A stretch of 43,423 bases of DNA from Maribacter sp. (GCA_029287355.1 JARFRH010000026.1:1-43423); one strand, 5' to 3'. Counted from the stretch's first letter, positions 20,001 through 28,580 are shown. Made by a program: numbers and translations. The notes: generated by a model from the letters alone, not told the origin.

Positions 20001-21327
20001 GGTACATTTTACAACTTGGACAGCTCCGGTATGGCAAAAACTGTTCATCGATACCTTTGGAAAGGATTTTTTGAAGGATGCTTCAAATGTAGCATATTGG
20101 TCAAAAATCAAGGAGATACCCAACGAACAAATCAGAAGTATTAAAACCAAACTAAAAAAGAAGCTGATCAAGGCATTGGAAAATAGGTTTCGCCAAGGAT
20201 TGAAAAATTTGCATCCTGGTCCCAAACATATTTACGGTACACTCGACGCTTTGAAAGAAGGTGATTTGATTATTGGTTTTGCTCGCCGTTTTGCGACGTA
20301 TAAGCGAGCCGACCTCTTGTTCAGGGATATCGGTAGACTCTCTAAAGTGATGGGCCATAAAACACGGACTGTGAAATTGATATTCGCAGGTAAGGCGCAT
20401 CCGGCAGATAAGGAGGGGCAGGCAATGATAAAACGGATCATTGAAATTTCTGAACGGTCGGAATTTCGGGGTAAAGTCATTTTCATCCAAAATTATGATA
20501 TGGCTTTGGCCCGATTAATGGTGCAAGGCGTGGATATTTGGCTCAATACCCCAGAAAGAGGTAAGGAAGCTTCAGGTACAAGCGGAATGAAAGCCGTATT
20601 CAATGGCACGCTTAACTTCAGTGTACAAGATGGTTGGTGGGCCGAGGGATATAGAAGCGATTCGGGCTGGGCACTTTCAAAAGAAAAGGTTTATGAAAAC
20701 AAAGAAGATCAAAATGACTTGGATGCAGAGACCATTTATAATATTCTAGAACATGAGATCATTCCTGAATACTATGAATTAAATGATAAAGGCATTCCTG
20801 AAAAATGGATAGATCGAATTAAGAATGCATTGACCCATATAGCCCCGAACTTTAGCACTACAAGAATGCTTCGTGAGTACACCGATAACTATTATACAAC
20901 AATGTACGGGCGCGTGAAAAAGATGAAAAAAAACAATTATGAAGGAACTAGGAAAATGGTGGGCTGGATGAAGAACATCAATGCCTCATGGGATGCTATT
21001 TCGGTGGTGGACGTTCAGGTGTCGGATAGCATAAAACCCTTAGAACTTGGCGAAAAGTTCGAAGCTGAAGTCACCCTAGACCTTGGAGGGCTTCCCGCTG
21101 AAGATATTGGGGTAGAATTGGTATTTGCCAAACGCTCTGAAAATGGCGACTATCGAATCCGGAATATACAAGAACTAAAATTCCAATCACAAAAAAAACA
21201 CCATGTACGCTACAAGGGCCAAGTTACTGCTTCGTTGACCGGGGCTTTTCAGTATGGAATCCGTTTTTTCCCAAAAAACCCTTGGTTGACCTATCGTAGA
21301 GACCTGCCTTTGGTAGAATGGATCTAG
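17077..21327 (+). CDS. Glycogen synthase (GT3-like) fused to alpha-glucan phosphorylase (GT35, DUF3417)
   Basis: N-terminal EVSWEVCNKLGGIYTVVSTKA...YYEPFGYTPLESLAF; C-terminal NLWWTWHQEASELF...YSGGLGILAGDYLKEASD...GTSGMKAVFNGTLNFSVQDGWWAEG. Confidence 0.93.
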   Translation: MENNNEAHQTPDFVFEVSWEVCNKLGGIYTVVSTKASLMKEKYGDNFIMIGPDLYKEENGNKEFLEDTELFQTWKDQFNTDSLKIRTGRWNIPSKPIVILIDFSPLFVKKDQIFSELWAKNGLDSLMGGWNYIEPALFGVASGKVIERFCQFNLQRDQHGLAHFHEWMTGAGVLYLENLAPEISTVFTTHATFTGRVLCSNGEPFYSRFETYDGNQVAKEFNVVAQHSLEKIAAITADAFTTVSDNTAQECQQLLGKAVDLVTTNGFDDSFLPQKDQFAKKQTEARKKIVQVASAVLGYEVNQDSFLVATSGRYEYRNKGIDIFVDAMANLEGKKDAKRQVIAFVLVPAPHTNARPEVTDGLASNHFERADEPSPLTHYLQNPDKDLILQQINNSGLFNYPTSNVKIIYAPIYLNGSDGVFNMTYYNLLIGFDLTIFPSYYEPFGYTPLESLAFHVPTVTTTLTGFGKQVKSKLTNFKQGMQVIERSDYNDRSVTDQITNHIYELSNQDAKEMQLAREKAFEISQSFLWKNLIHHYDAVYSLALRRQALRTVSFERLRKLAPAVDVEMAKSNDPIWKKAMVKFKLPKALKNLEKLSKNLWWTWHQEASELFASIDEEIWETKKHNPIALLSALDYNRLLELEKDTGFMESLQRISAKFDDYMAKAPKKTNFKVAYLCMEYGLHESIPIYSGGLGILAGDYLKEASDQNTDVVAFGLLYRYGYFDQGLTLHGNQVAQYIKQHFTMLPISPVCDAMGKRLILPLPFRGPIISAQVWKMEIGRIALYLFDTDIPENSDENKKITHNLYGGNTENRFRQELLLAANSLELMEILQIKPDLFHYNEGHTAFTGLIRIVKLVAQENLSFEEAGQFVKASTLFTTHTPVPAGQDIFGEDLLRSYQAHFADSMNMTWDRFYGLGKINPNDPKENFSMTYLAAKLAGEINAVSKIHAEVMQKMFCPIWKGFLSEELQINNVTNGVHFTTWTAPVWQKLFIDTFGKDFLKDASNVAYWSKIKEIPNEQIRSIKTKLKKKLIKALENRFRQGLKNLHPGPKHIYGTLDALKEGDLIIGFARRFATYKRADLLFRDIGRLSKVMGHKTRTVKLIFAGKAHPADKEGQAMIKRIIEISERSEFRGKVIFIQNYDMALARLMVQGVDIWLNTPERGKEASGTSGMKAVFNGTLNFSVQDGWWAEGYRSDSGWALSKEKVYENKEDQNDLDAETIYNILEHEIIPEYYELNDKGIPEKWIDRIKNALTHIAPNFSTTRMLREYTDNYYTTMYGRVKKMKKNNYEGTRKMVGWMKNINASWDAISVVDVQVSDSIKPLELGEKFEAEVTLDLGGLPAEDIGVELVFAKRSENGDYRIRNIQELKFQSQKKHHVRYKGQVTASLTGAFQYGIRFFPKNPWLTYRRDLPLVEWI

Positions 21328-21352
21328 AATACTTTTAATTAAAAAGAATATC

Positions 21353-21808
21353 ATGATAAAAAATTTGATCGTTAAAGAGTGCATAGAAATCCTAAGCAAC
21401 AATTACATCGGTCGTTTGGCCTATATAGCTCAAGGGCAACCTTTCGTAGTGCCAATAACCTATTATTACGACCGCCACAACAACAGTATCATCAGCTATT
21501 CTGCGGGAGGCTTTAAAATTGAATCGATGCGAAAAAACAGCCTGATTTCGTTGGAAGTGGATGAAATTAGATCTGTAAATCGTTGGCGTTCCGTACTTGC
21601 GCATGGTCTTTTTGAAGAACTGAGTAGCATTGATGCAAAACACCAACTACATCAGTTTGCACAAGGTGTGAAAAACATCATAGCTACCAAGGAAAAGGAA
21701 AATCCTCAATTTATAGGTGAATTTTCAAGCAAACTTGAAGCAGAAGGCATTCCTATAGTTTACCGCCTCAATATCGACAAAATTACGGGGAAACAAAGAA
21801 ATTGGTGA
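21353..21808 (+). CDS. Pyridoxamine 5'-phosphate oxidase-like (PNPOx/flavin-binding) protein
   Basis: RLAYIAQGQPFVVPITYYYDRHNNSIISYSAGG...SLEVDEI...WRSVLAHGLFEEL. Confidence 0.85.
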   Translation: MIKNLIVKECIEILSNNYIGRLAYIAQGQPFVVPITYYYDRHNNSIISYSAGGFKIESMRKNSLISLEVDEIRSVNRWRSVLAHGLFEELSSIDAKHQLHQFAQGVKNIIATKEKENPQFIGEFSSKLEAEGIPIVYRLNIDKITGKQRNW

Positions 21809-21930
21809 GTAGCAGTCCTACTAAATTTTAGTTTTTACCGAGGGCGGTGCAAAACAAAAGGGATTTTAACAAAAATGAGGAATGGTCTTTCCTGCAGAAA
21901 GACCATAACCGTATCAAAGCGTATCAGGAA

Positions 21931-21942
21931 TGATGCATATCA
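21931..21942 (+). promoter_or_regulatory. Perfect Fnr-like palindrome TGATGCATATCA
   Basis: Centre 21936.5; -7-like TTTCTTTG at 21966 (29.5 bp, one mismatch). Confidence 0.5.
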
Positions 21943-22196
21943 TTTCACAAAAATGGTATCAATACTTTCTTTGCATTAGAACATTTTACAAACTGAAATT
22001 CAGAAAAAGCGAAGACTTTGAATACCCTTGCCCTAATCAGCAAGGAAAACCTCATAAAGGCTTGGTCTATTTTACAGGGCTTAAATTTGGGGATACCCGA
22101 AAATCGACGATTCTAAGAAAAGGTCATAAAAGTATCGTCAAAAAATAACAGAAAGGCAAAACAACGATACAAATTGATCCATACCAAATCTAACAA

Positions 22197-23147
22197 ATGC
22201 ACAAAATAGTCACCCTTACAATGAACCCCCTTGTAGAAAAGGATACTTCTGTCGCGAGTATCAGGCCAAATACCAAGTTACGTTGTGCTTCACCTACCTA
22301 CCAAGCGGGAGGAGGAGGCATCAATGTATCTCGTGCTTTGAATAAATTAGGAGGAAAATCACTTTGTATTTATTTGGCAGGCGGGTACAGAGGAGATCAC
22401 CTTAGAGAGCTGGTGGCGAATGCAGGCATAGCACAAGAAGTGATTTCGGTAGAAGGCCGGACCCGTGATTACCTTTCGGTAACCGATACCATTACGAACT
22501 TACAATACCGGTTCGGGGTACCGGGCCCCCACGTGAAAGAAAAAGAATGGGAACATGTCCTGAAGCTACTGGAAGAACACATTCAGAAAGGTGATTACTT
22601 GGTGGTCAGCGGTAAACTACCGCCGGGAGTTCCCCCGAATTTTTATGTAATGGTCTCTAAAATTACAGAAAAAAATGAGGCAAGACTTGTTCTGGATACC
22701 TCCGGTAAAGCATTGTTGCCAAGTATGGAAGCTAATATTTTTATGATGAAGCCAAATTTAGCGGAGCTTAGTATTCTAAATGGAGTAAAATCTATCTCGG
22801 CTATGGAATTGGAATCTTTTGCCATAAAGTTTCTAAAAGATTATTCCTGTGAGGTGCTGGTAGTTTCGTTAGGTGCAAACGGGGCCTTGCTAGCCACAAA
22901 AAATAAAATGGAACACATTTCCGCCCCAACGGTACTTCAAAAAAGTACTTTAGGAGCCGGGGATAGTATGGTGGCAGGAATGGTGCTAAGCCTAGTTCAA
23001 GGCAAATCCTTAGATGAAATGTTGCAATACGGAGTGGCCTGCGGTACTGCGGCTACCCTGCGCCCTGGCACACAGTTATGCGACAAAAAGGATGTGGATA
23101 GTTTATATGAATTGATAACTAAAGAGACAAAAATAAACCAAAACTGA
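22197..23147 (+). CDS. PfkB-family hexose kinase (1-phosphofructokinase-like)
   Basis: MNPLVEKDTSVASIRPNTKLRC...GGGGINVSRALNKLGG...STLGAGDSMVAGMVLSL. Confidence 0.92.
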   Translation: MHKIVTLTMNPLVEKDTSVASIRPNTKLRCASPTYQAGGGGINVSRALNKLGGKSLCIYLAGGYRGDHLRELVANAGIAQEVISVEGRTRDYLSVTDTITNLQYRFGVPGPHVKEKEWEHVLKLLEEHIQKGDYLVVSGKLPPGVPPNFYVMVSKITEKNEARLVLDTSGKALLPSMEANIFMMKPNLAELSILNGVKSISAMELESFAIKFLKDYSCEVLVVSLGANGALLATKNKMEHISAPTVLQKSTLGAGDSMVAGMVLSLVQGKSLDEMLQYGVACGTAATLRPGTQLCDKKDVDSLYELITKETKINQN

Positions 23148-23156
23148 CCTAGGTCA
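23145..23156 (+). promoter_or_regulatory. Perfect palindrome TGACCTAGGTCA upstream of a non-coding region
   Basis: Centre 23150.5; -7-like TACTTTAG at 23180 (29.5 bp). Confidence 0.65.
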
Positions 23157-23190
23157 TTTTAAAGTCAAAAGAGGGTATGTACTTTAGTAC

Positions 23191-23406
23191 CTTAATTAAT
23201 ACAACGTAGTTCTTTGAAAAAAAGTTGGGTCTTGTTCGGGGGAACTCAAGACCCAAAAAGCAAGAAGAGGTTACAGACACCCTTTCATACCTTTTGAATC
23301 GTGAACGGATCTAGTGATAGGTTCAAGTAGGGATCAGTATAAGTGGAAATCGGGTTGATTAACGTCTTCTAGGAGACCGGAACGTTTCGGCGTTCCGGTT
23401 TCTTTT
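23191..23406 (+). ncRNA. Candidate Crp/Fnr-controlled sRNA
   Basis: No convincing ORF; 5' hairpin TTGGGTCTTG...CAAGACCCAA (about 23226-23255); ends in ACCGGAACG TTTCGG CGTTCCGGT (23376-23399) plus TTTCTTTT. Confidence 0.55.
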
Positions 23407-23567
23407 AAAGAACAGCAAATTATTGATCGGTACGGTCGCAAGACGGTAGCGCTCATAGTAAAGAAGAAGGATGCAGTTGGTATCAAAGTTGATCCGCTAG
23501 ATTATTTTAGCAATAAGGTGGTTTTAAAGATTAATGACCGATATAGATGAATTCCATTTCTTTATGG

Positions 23568-23600
23568 AAAACAGGAAGTTTCGGCTTCCTGTTTTTTCTC
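23568..23600 (+). terminator. Terminator-like hairpin 2 of cluster
   Basis: AAAACAGGAAG TTTCGG CTTCCTGTTTT then T-rich tail. Confidence 0.7.
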
Positions 23601-23763
23601 TTTGACATGATAAATAAAGACAAAGGCTTCTAAGCAGTAATGCCTTAGCGGCCATACAATGGTATCGAAGCTATTTCTTTGATTTTGATAATCCAAGTAA
23701 TTGCGTAGCTAGTACGTTCCTGCTTGGTCTGCACTCAAGAATTAAGGGAAATCGATACCTAAA

Positions 23764-23798
23764 AAAAGACCGGAATACTCCACTATTCCGGTCTTTTA
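23764..23798. terminator. Bidirectional terminator-like hairpin 3 of cluster
   Basis: AAAAGACCGGAATA CTCCAC TATTCCGGTCTTTT, 14-bp perfect stem. Confidence 0.7.
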
Positions 23799-23823
23799 TA
23801 AAATATGATGAACACTTCAAAAG

Positions 23824-23856
23824 GAAACAGGAGACCTCGGGTCTCCTGTTTCTGTT
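23824..23856. terminator. Terminator-like hairpin 4 of cluster
   Basis: GAAACAGGAGACC TCG GGTCTCCTGTTTC, 13-bp perfect inverted repeat. Confidence 0.6.
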
Positions 23857-24023
23857 TAGGATCGAAACAAGTATTTCATGATAAAGAATTTTGAAAATAA
23901 CCACCTTAATAGCCGAGTTTCGAAAAATTCAATATGGTCTATAAATTCATGGTTCTACAGATGCTAGAGATTATCGTTGTCAAGAGCTCCAATCTATACT
24001 TTTATGTTTTAGATATTGATATC

Positions 24024-24293
24024 ATGAAAAAAATAGCTTTGAAGATCGGAATGCTAAAAATGACCGCACGTTCCTCTACATGATTTGTGGATCGCTTGAA
24101 AAACAAGGCGATAGCAGCGCTTCGCTTCCAAAAGCTCTTGGTCATCGGTATGACCGAAAATCTTACTGCACGAAATATTTTTGAGGTAGAACTCAAAAAA
24201 TAGTTCATCAAACACGGAATCAATGCTTAATAAAGCAGTATGACCATAGATCATTCTTTCACAGCCTCGAAAAGAAGCGAGTTAGAAATAGAA
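24024..24293 (+). pseudogene. Decayed small secreted/lipoprotein-like gene with several in-frame stops
   Basis: One frame gives MKKIALKIGMLKMTARSST*FVDRLKNKAIAALRFQKLLVIGMTENLTARNIFEVELKK*FIKHGINA**SSMTIDHSFTASKRSELEIEV*. Confidence 0.55.
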
Positions 24294-24416
24294 GTGTGAA
24301 GCAAAAACTTTTGCAAGAAGCTATTGGTTGGTTTATTTGTTTGGATATTGCCTTGTATCGCAAAATAAACATGTTACTAAAGAAAGCGGCCTAGTGACTT
24401 AAATGGGCACATTTGG

Positions 24417-25546
24417 CTATTCTTTTCTTTTCTCAAAAAAAAGATTAAGTATACGATACTTGTCCCCGTCGAACTGCGTTTTGAAAACATCCTTTTTACG
24501 GGCAAGACCATCTTCCATTAAATAGCTTAGTGGTTCAAAGATGTCAAAACTCCTAAAAATTTCTTTCGAGATGGCCAATATGGGCAAAGCTAAGATCATT
24601 CCTGAGATGCCCCACGTGATTCCACCAACGAACAGACCGAGAATAACAAACAAAGGGTTTATCCTAATACTTTTTCCCATAATATTCGGGGAGATAAAAT
24701 TACCCTCGATTTGTTGAACCAAAATGTAGAGCCCAATTACAGCTAAAGGTTGCCAGATGGTTTCGGATACCATCATCATGTAAAAAAATGGCAAAATTCC
24801 ACCAATGGATGTTCCGACATAAGGGATGATTTCAAGAAATCCGGCCAAGAATCCCCAAAAGAATGGATAGGGGACGCCTATTAACCACAGTCCCGAACCA
24901 ATTAAGAGACCAAGGATAATAATGACCAATCCCTGTCCAAACATATAGCGTTTGGTAAGATTTTGAATTTGATGTAAAAGTTGTTCCACTGTTTCCCTCC
25001 GTTTGGCATTTACTTGAACGAGAAGAAAGTTTTTAAAAGCGGTCCGGTACAATAGCATAAAATAGGTAATTAAGACGATTAATACCATATTGGCCAAAAC
25101 GATGGTGGTTGATTGTAGGCTTTCCCGAATTAAGCCCAGTGAACTGTCGGATGCCGCCATAATGTTGTCGGAGATCCAACTGAAAGTAGCATCGGCCTCC
25201 AAGTTGAATTTTTGATCTGACCAACCGGAAAGCGACACCAACACTTTATTTAACCCTTCTCTAACCGAAGGAAGGTCATTGAACAAAATCCTTGTTTGGT
25301 TGTAAAAGAAGAAAAGCACTGCGAATAAAGGTCCCACGGCCAATAGGTACGAGGTAAGTATAGCCAATATCCTGCTGCGTAATTTTAGTTCGAAAAAGCC
25401 AACTATGGGCTTTAGCATCAGGGCAAAAAAAAACTGAATACTAGCGGGACAAAAATCACCTTGGCTACAATTAAAATCCAGATTAGGACCGTTAGGGTAA
25501 AAACAAAGTAAAAGGTATTTGCCAGATTGAACGTATATTTTCGCAT
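24417..25546 (-). CDS. AI-2E family transporter, interrupted by a frameshift at a 9-nt homopolymer
   Basis: ORF 24417-25418 lacks the N-terminal TM. Upstream frame from ATG 25546 encodes MRKYTFNLANTFYFVFTLTVLIWILIVAKVIFVPLVFSFFLP*; one extra T in the T9 run joins them (...FSFFFALMLKPIVGFFE...). Confidence 0.8.
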
Positions 25547-25567
25547 GGGTTTTTGATTTTATACGAG

Positions 25568-26239
25568 TTAAACCAGTTTAAATCGTTCCTTGACCTTGAA
25601 CAGGATTCGGTCAACAATCTCCTTGGGCACCTCTAATATTTCGGAGATTTCGTGAGTATCCTGATTACCAAAAACGAGTAATTCGATGACCGTTTTACTT
25701 CTCAAGGGAATGGTGGTATACAATATCCCTAAAAGCCGTCTTTTTTCATCGGAAAGCAAGGAGGCTTCATGAAGTTCAAGTTTTCCCACCAATAGCTTTT
25801 CGAAGTATTCATCTAAATAAATCTGTTTGGACCAACCCGGTTTTTGTTGATAGGAAATATCGTCCAATTCTTCGTAGAGTATTCGATCGCCATCACCATC
25901 GGTAGTAAATTCTTCGTCCAAAGATTTCAATTCGGCCTTTAAAAGGGCATGGGTATTGACCTCATCGGGAACCTCTTCCGCCTTTTTACCTTCTATTTTT
26001 TGAATGGCCTTTTTAAAAAGCGATCTTCTCAGTTTTATGATGTCCGATTCAGCCGAAAAAGCATTAAAAGCTTCCAAGTAGACTTCATCCAACATTTCAT
26101 CAGTACTATAAAACCCCCTGTCAAGCAGTCCTTGGTTCTCCGTAGCTTTGAGGCTTCCGGTCATAAAATTCTTCAATTCGGGAACTAGAGCGGCAATTTT
26201 TTTATAAAACTGCTCAAAGTTGTTTTCCTGCTTATACAT
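25568..26239 (-). CDS. Sigma-70-like / HTH protein of unknown class
   Basis: C-terminal TIPLRSKTVIELLVFGNQDTHEISEILEVPKEIVDRILFKVKERF resembles sigma region 4; likely start MYKQENN at 26239. Confidence 0.5.
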   Translation of the reverse strand: MYKQENNFEQFYKKIAALVPELKNFMTGSLKATENQGLLDRGFYSTDEMLDEVYLEAFNAFSAESDIIKLRRSLFKKAIQKIEGKKAEEVPDEVNTHALLKAELKSLDEEFTTDGDGDRILYEELDDISYQQKPGWSKQIYLDEYFEKLLVGKLELHEASLLSDEKRRLLGILYTTIPLRSKTVIELLVFGNQDTHEISEILEVPKEIVDRILFKVKERFKLV

Positions 26240-26358
26240 ATGCAATTCTTTGGGCGACATAGTGTTTAGGATTAAAAAGTTGATATCGAATAATTCATTA
26301 ACAATTGGGGATTCGCATAAAAATATCGATAAATCAATCGAATAAATATGATATCCAT

Positions 26359-26384
26359 CAGTCTCCTTCAGTCTCCTTCAGTCC
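26359..26384. repeat. Short tandem repeat CAGTCTCCTT (2 full copies plus a partial third)
   Basis: CAGTCTCCTTCAGTCTCCTTCAGTCCCC. Confidence 0.7.
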
Positions 26385-26602
26385 CCATCAAGTGAAATGA
26401 TTCATTGAACGACCAAGAACAAAGAAGCATCTAATGATTTATAGTATTGAACCCCATTCATTGCGTCCATATCTTTGAAAGACAGCCCTAAAAAATGTAA
26501 AACAAATGAAAAATGCTATGTTCTTTTTGTCGTTTCGGGGGCCACTATTGTGTGATTGAAGTAATGGATCATTTGAATACTATTAATTTAAAATACCGAA
26601 TC

Positions 26603-27786
26603 ATGAAAAAAATAATGTTATTCCTAGTCATTGGGTTATTTCTTCAGGCGCCGATTGTAGCCGAAGCCCAAATTTTAAAAAGGTGGTCAAAAAGGTGAAG
26701 AATAAAACCGAGTAGGAAGTTGGGAAAGTCTTTGAAGAAAAAAGGGGGGATTCTATACCTAAAAAAATACAGGCGAAAGAAAAAGAAGGGGTACAAGAAC
26801 CTGTGTTAGCCTCACAAGAGCCTCAATTGGTCTGGGCAAAATATGATGTAGTGCCCGGAGAACATATTATTTTTGAAGACAACCAAGAAAATGAGGAAAA
26901 TGGGGAATTTCCGTCTAGATGGGACCTGAAGGAGGGTAATGTTCAGAATGCGGCATTTGGTGACGAGAAGGTCATTATGTTCAGAGGTGGCTTTCCTATG
27001 ATTATTCCATATTTGAAAAACCCGGAGAAGGACTATCTTCCAGATGTTTCTACCGTGGAATTCGATCTCTTCTTGCCCGACAGGAATTACTTCACCGTAT
27101 TTTTCTATGACCGGAAGAACCAGAGACCGCCCTCCAACAGTGTTACTGCCAAATTGCTTATTCGCCCGGAGTCTATGGAACTCAGGCCGGCGAAAAGTAG
27201 TATCCCCGACAAGGGATCGATCCAAAACCAATGGGCCCATATTTCCATTGCCCATACCAATGATAAAATGAAGGCCTATATTGATGATACCAGACTTATC
27301 AATATACCTCATCTGAATTATAACCCTACCGGTATTTCGCTCCATGCCTGCTTTGCCAAGGATGATAGACGCTACTACATAAAGAATTTCAGGTTGGCCG
27401 AAGGTGGTGTAAAATACTACGATAGATTTCTACAGGAAGGTAAAATTGTAGCCAACGGCATCCGTTTTGATGTGAACAAGGCCACCCTAAGACGGGAGTC
27501 TATGGGCGTTATAAATGAGATTCACGACCTCCTGACAGATCATTCAGAAATAAAATTCAGTATTGAGGGCCATACGGATAGCGATGGTGAAGATGACTTT
27601 AACCAGCGGCTCTCCGAGGAAAGGGCGAATACCGTAATGAAGCAACTCATCGCTATGGGGATAAGCACCGACCGATTGAGCACTAAAGGTTTTGGGGAAA
27701 GCAAGCCGATACATACGAACGATACGCCTGAGGGTATAGCGGCGAATAGACGCGTGGAGTTTGTGAAAATGTCGGATGAAGGTTAA
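26603..27786 (+). pseudogene. OmpA-family protein gene with frameshifted and nonsense-interrupted N-terminus
   Basis: Signal peptide MKKIMLFLVIGLFLQAPIVAEAQ at 26603 in another frame; restoring one A gives ...ILKKVVKKVKNKTE*EVGKVFEEKRGDSIPKK...; intact OmpA domain (IEGHTDSDGEDDFNQRLSEERANTV) in ORF 26803-27786. Confidence 0.75.
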
Positions 27787-27927
27787 TACCAGGACAAAGA
27801 TGGAATTGGGGATTGTCAAAATAATTTTCCCGCCGATCTTAATCTTATCGCAATTGAACTATTGAACGGTCTGATTGAGATATCAAAGAGGAGCAAAATC
27901 ACCAAGCCCTTTCCATTTTCTAAGTCC

Positions 27928-28491
27928 TTATTCCTTTATAGGTCTGTATTTGAACTTTTGTCCCCCAAGGGAAGCTTCGTACATAAGGCCTGCTTTGGTC
28001 ATGGTAAATACGGCGACGCCATTTTGATAGGCGACGTCGGCTGACACACCCAGCGTTACCGCTACGGCGGAGACCTGGCCGGCAAATTTAAGTTTTCCCC
28101 TCTTAAACCTCCTCATCGCCTGTTCATTCTCAAAAAATATAAGCTCGCTATAGGCCTGTCCGCCAAACTGGAATCCCACAGTAATCTGAGTCATAGTGAC
28201 CTTTCCTATAGGCTCGTCCGATTGGAAAACAATCCCTGATCCATGGGCGCCACCCACACCTACCGCACCTTTTCCCACTCCGGGCAAGACAGCATAACCA
28301 TGGGCTGCCTTAAAAAAATTCGCCAATCCCGGATCTTTTTCCATGAACAATTCTATGGTCTCACGTGCCTTAGTTTCAAGCCCTGGATCCCATCCGCCTA
28401 TCTGTCCCTGTGCGTAGGTGCCCATGCCTATTAGGAATGCGGTTATATTTAAAAATAATAAACGATTTCTATACACTGTTTTAGTTTTCAT
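27928..28491 (-). CDS. Lipid-binding SYLF-domain (Ysc84-like) protein
   Basis: AHGYAVLPGVGKGAVGVGGAHGSGIVFQ...TMTQITVGFQFGGQAYSELIFFEN. Confidence 0.9.
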   Translation of the reverse strand: MKTKTVYRNRLLFLNITAFLIGMGTYAQGQIGGWDPGLETKARETIELFMEKDPGLANFFKAAHGYAVLPGVGKGAVGVGGAHGSGIVFQSDEPIGKVTMTQITVGFQFGGQAYSELIFFENEQAMRRFKRGKLKFAGQVSAVAVTLGVSADVAYQNGVAVFTMTKAGLMYEASLGGQKFKYRPIKE

Positions 28492-28580
28492 GATTTTTTA
28501 ATTACTACTTTTCATTAGGATGGTTGTAGTTTTCTGTATCCGGCAATACACCCAGTGCTACCGTGTTATGTTCGATCATG

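Noticed and set aside
21930-22148. 72-aa ORF before pfkB
   Set aside because: Start codon lies inside the putative operator and upstream of the predicted TSS; no recognisable family.
23359-23550. Open frame (...FKEQQIIDRYGRKTVALIVKKKDAVGIKVDPLDYFSNKVVLKINDRYR*) across hairpin 1 and unit 2 of the RNA cluster
   Set aside because: No ATG, crosses a strong terminator, no family recognised; kept as a caveat that part of the locus could be a gene remnant.
23971-23982. TTATCGTTGTCA upstream of the decayed secreted-protein gene
   Set aside because: One mismatch and the nearest -7-like element is 3 bp off the regulon spacing; perhaps a degenerate site.
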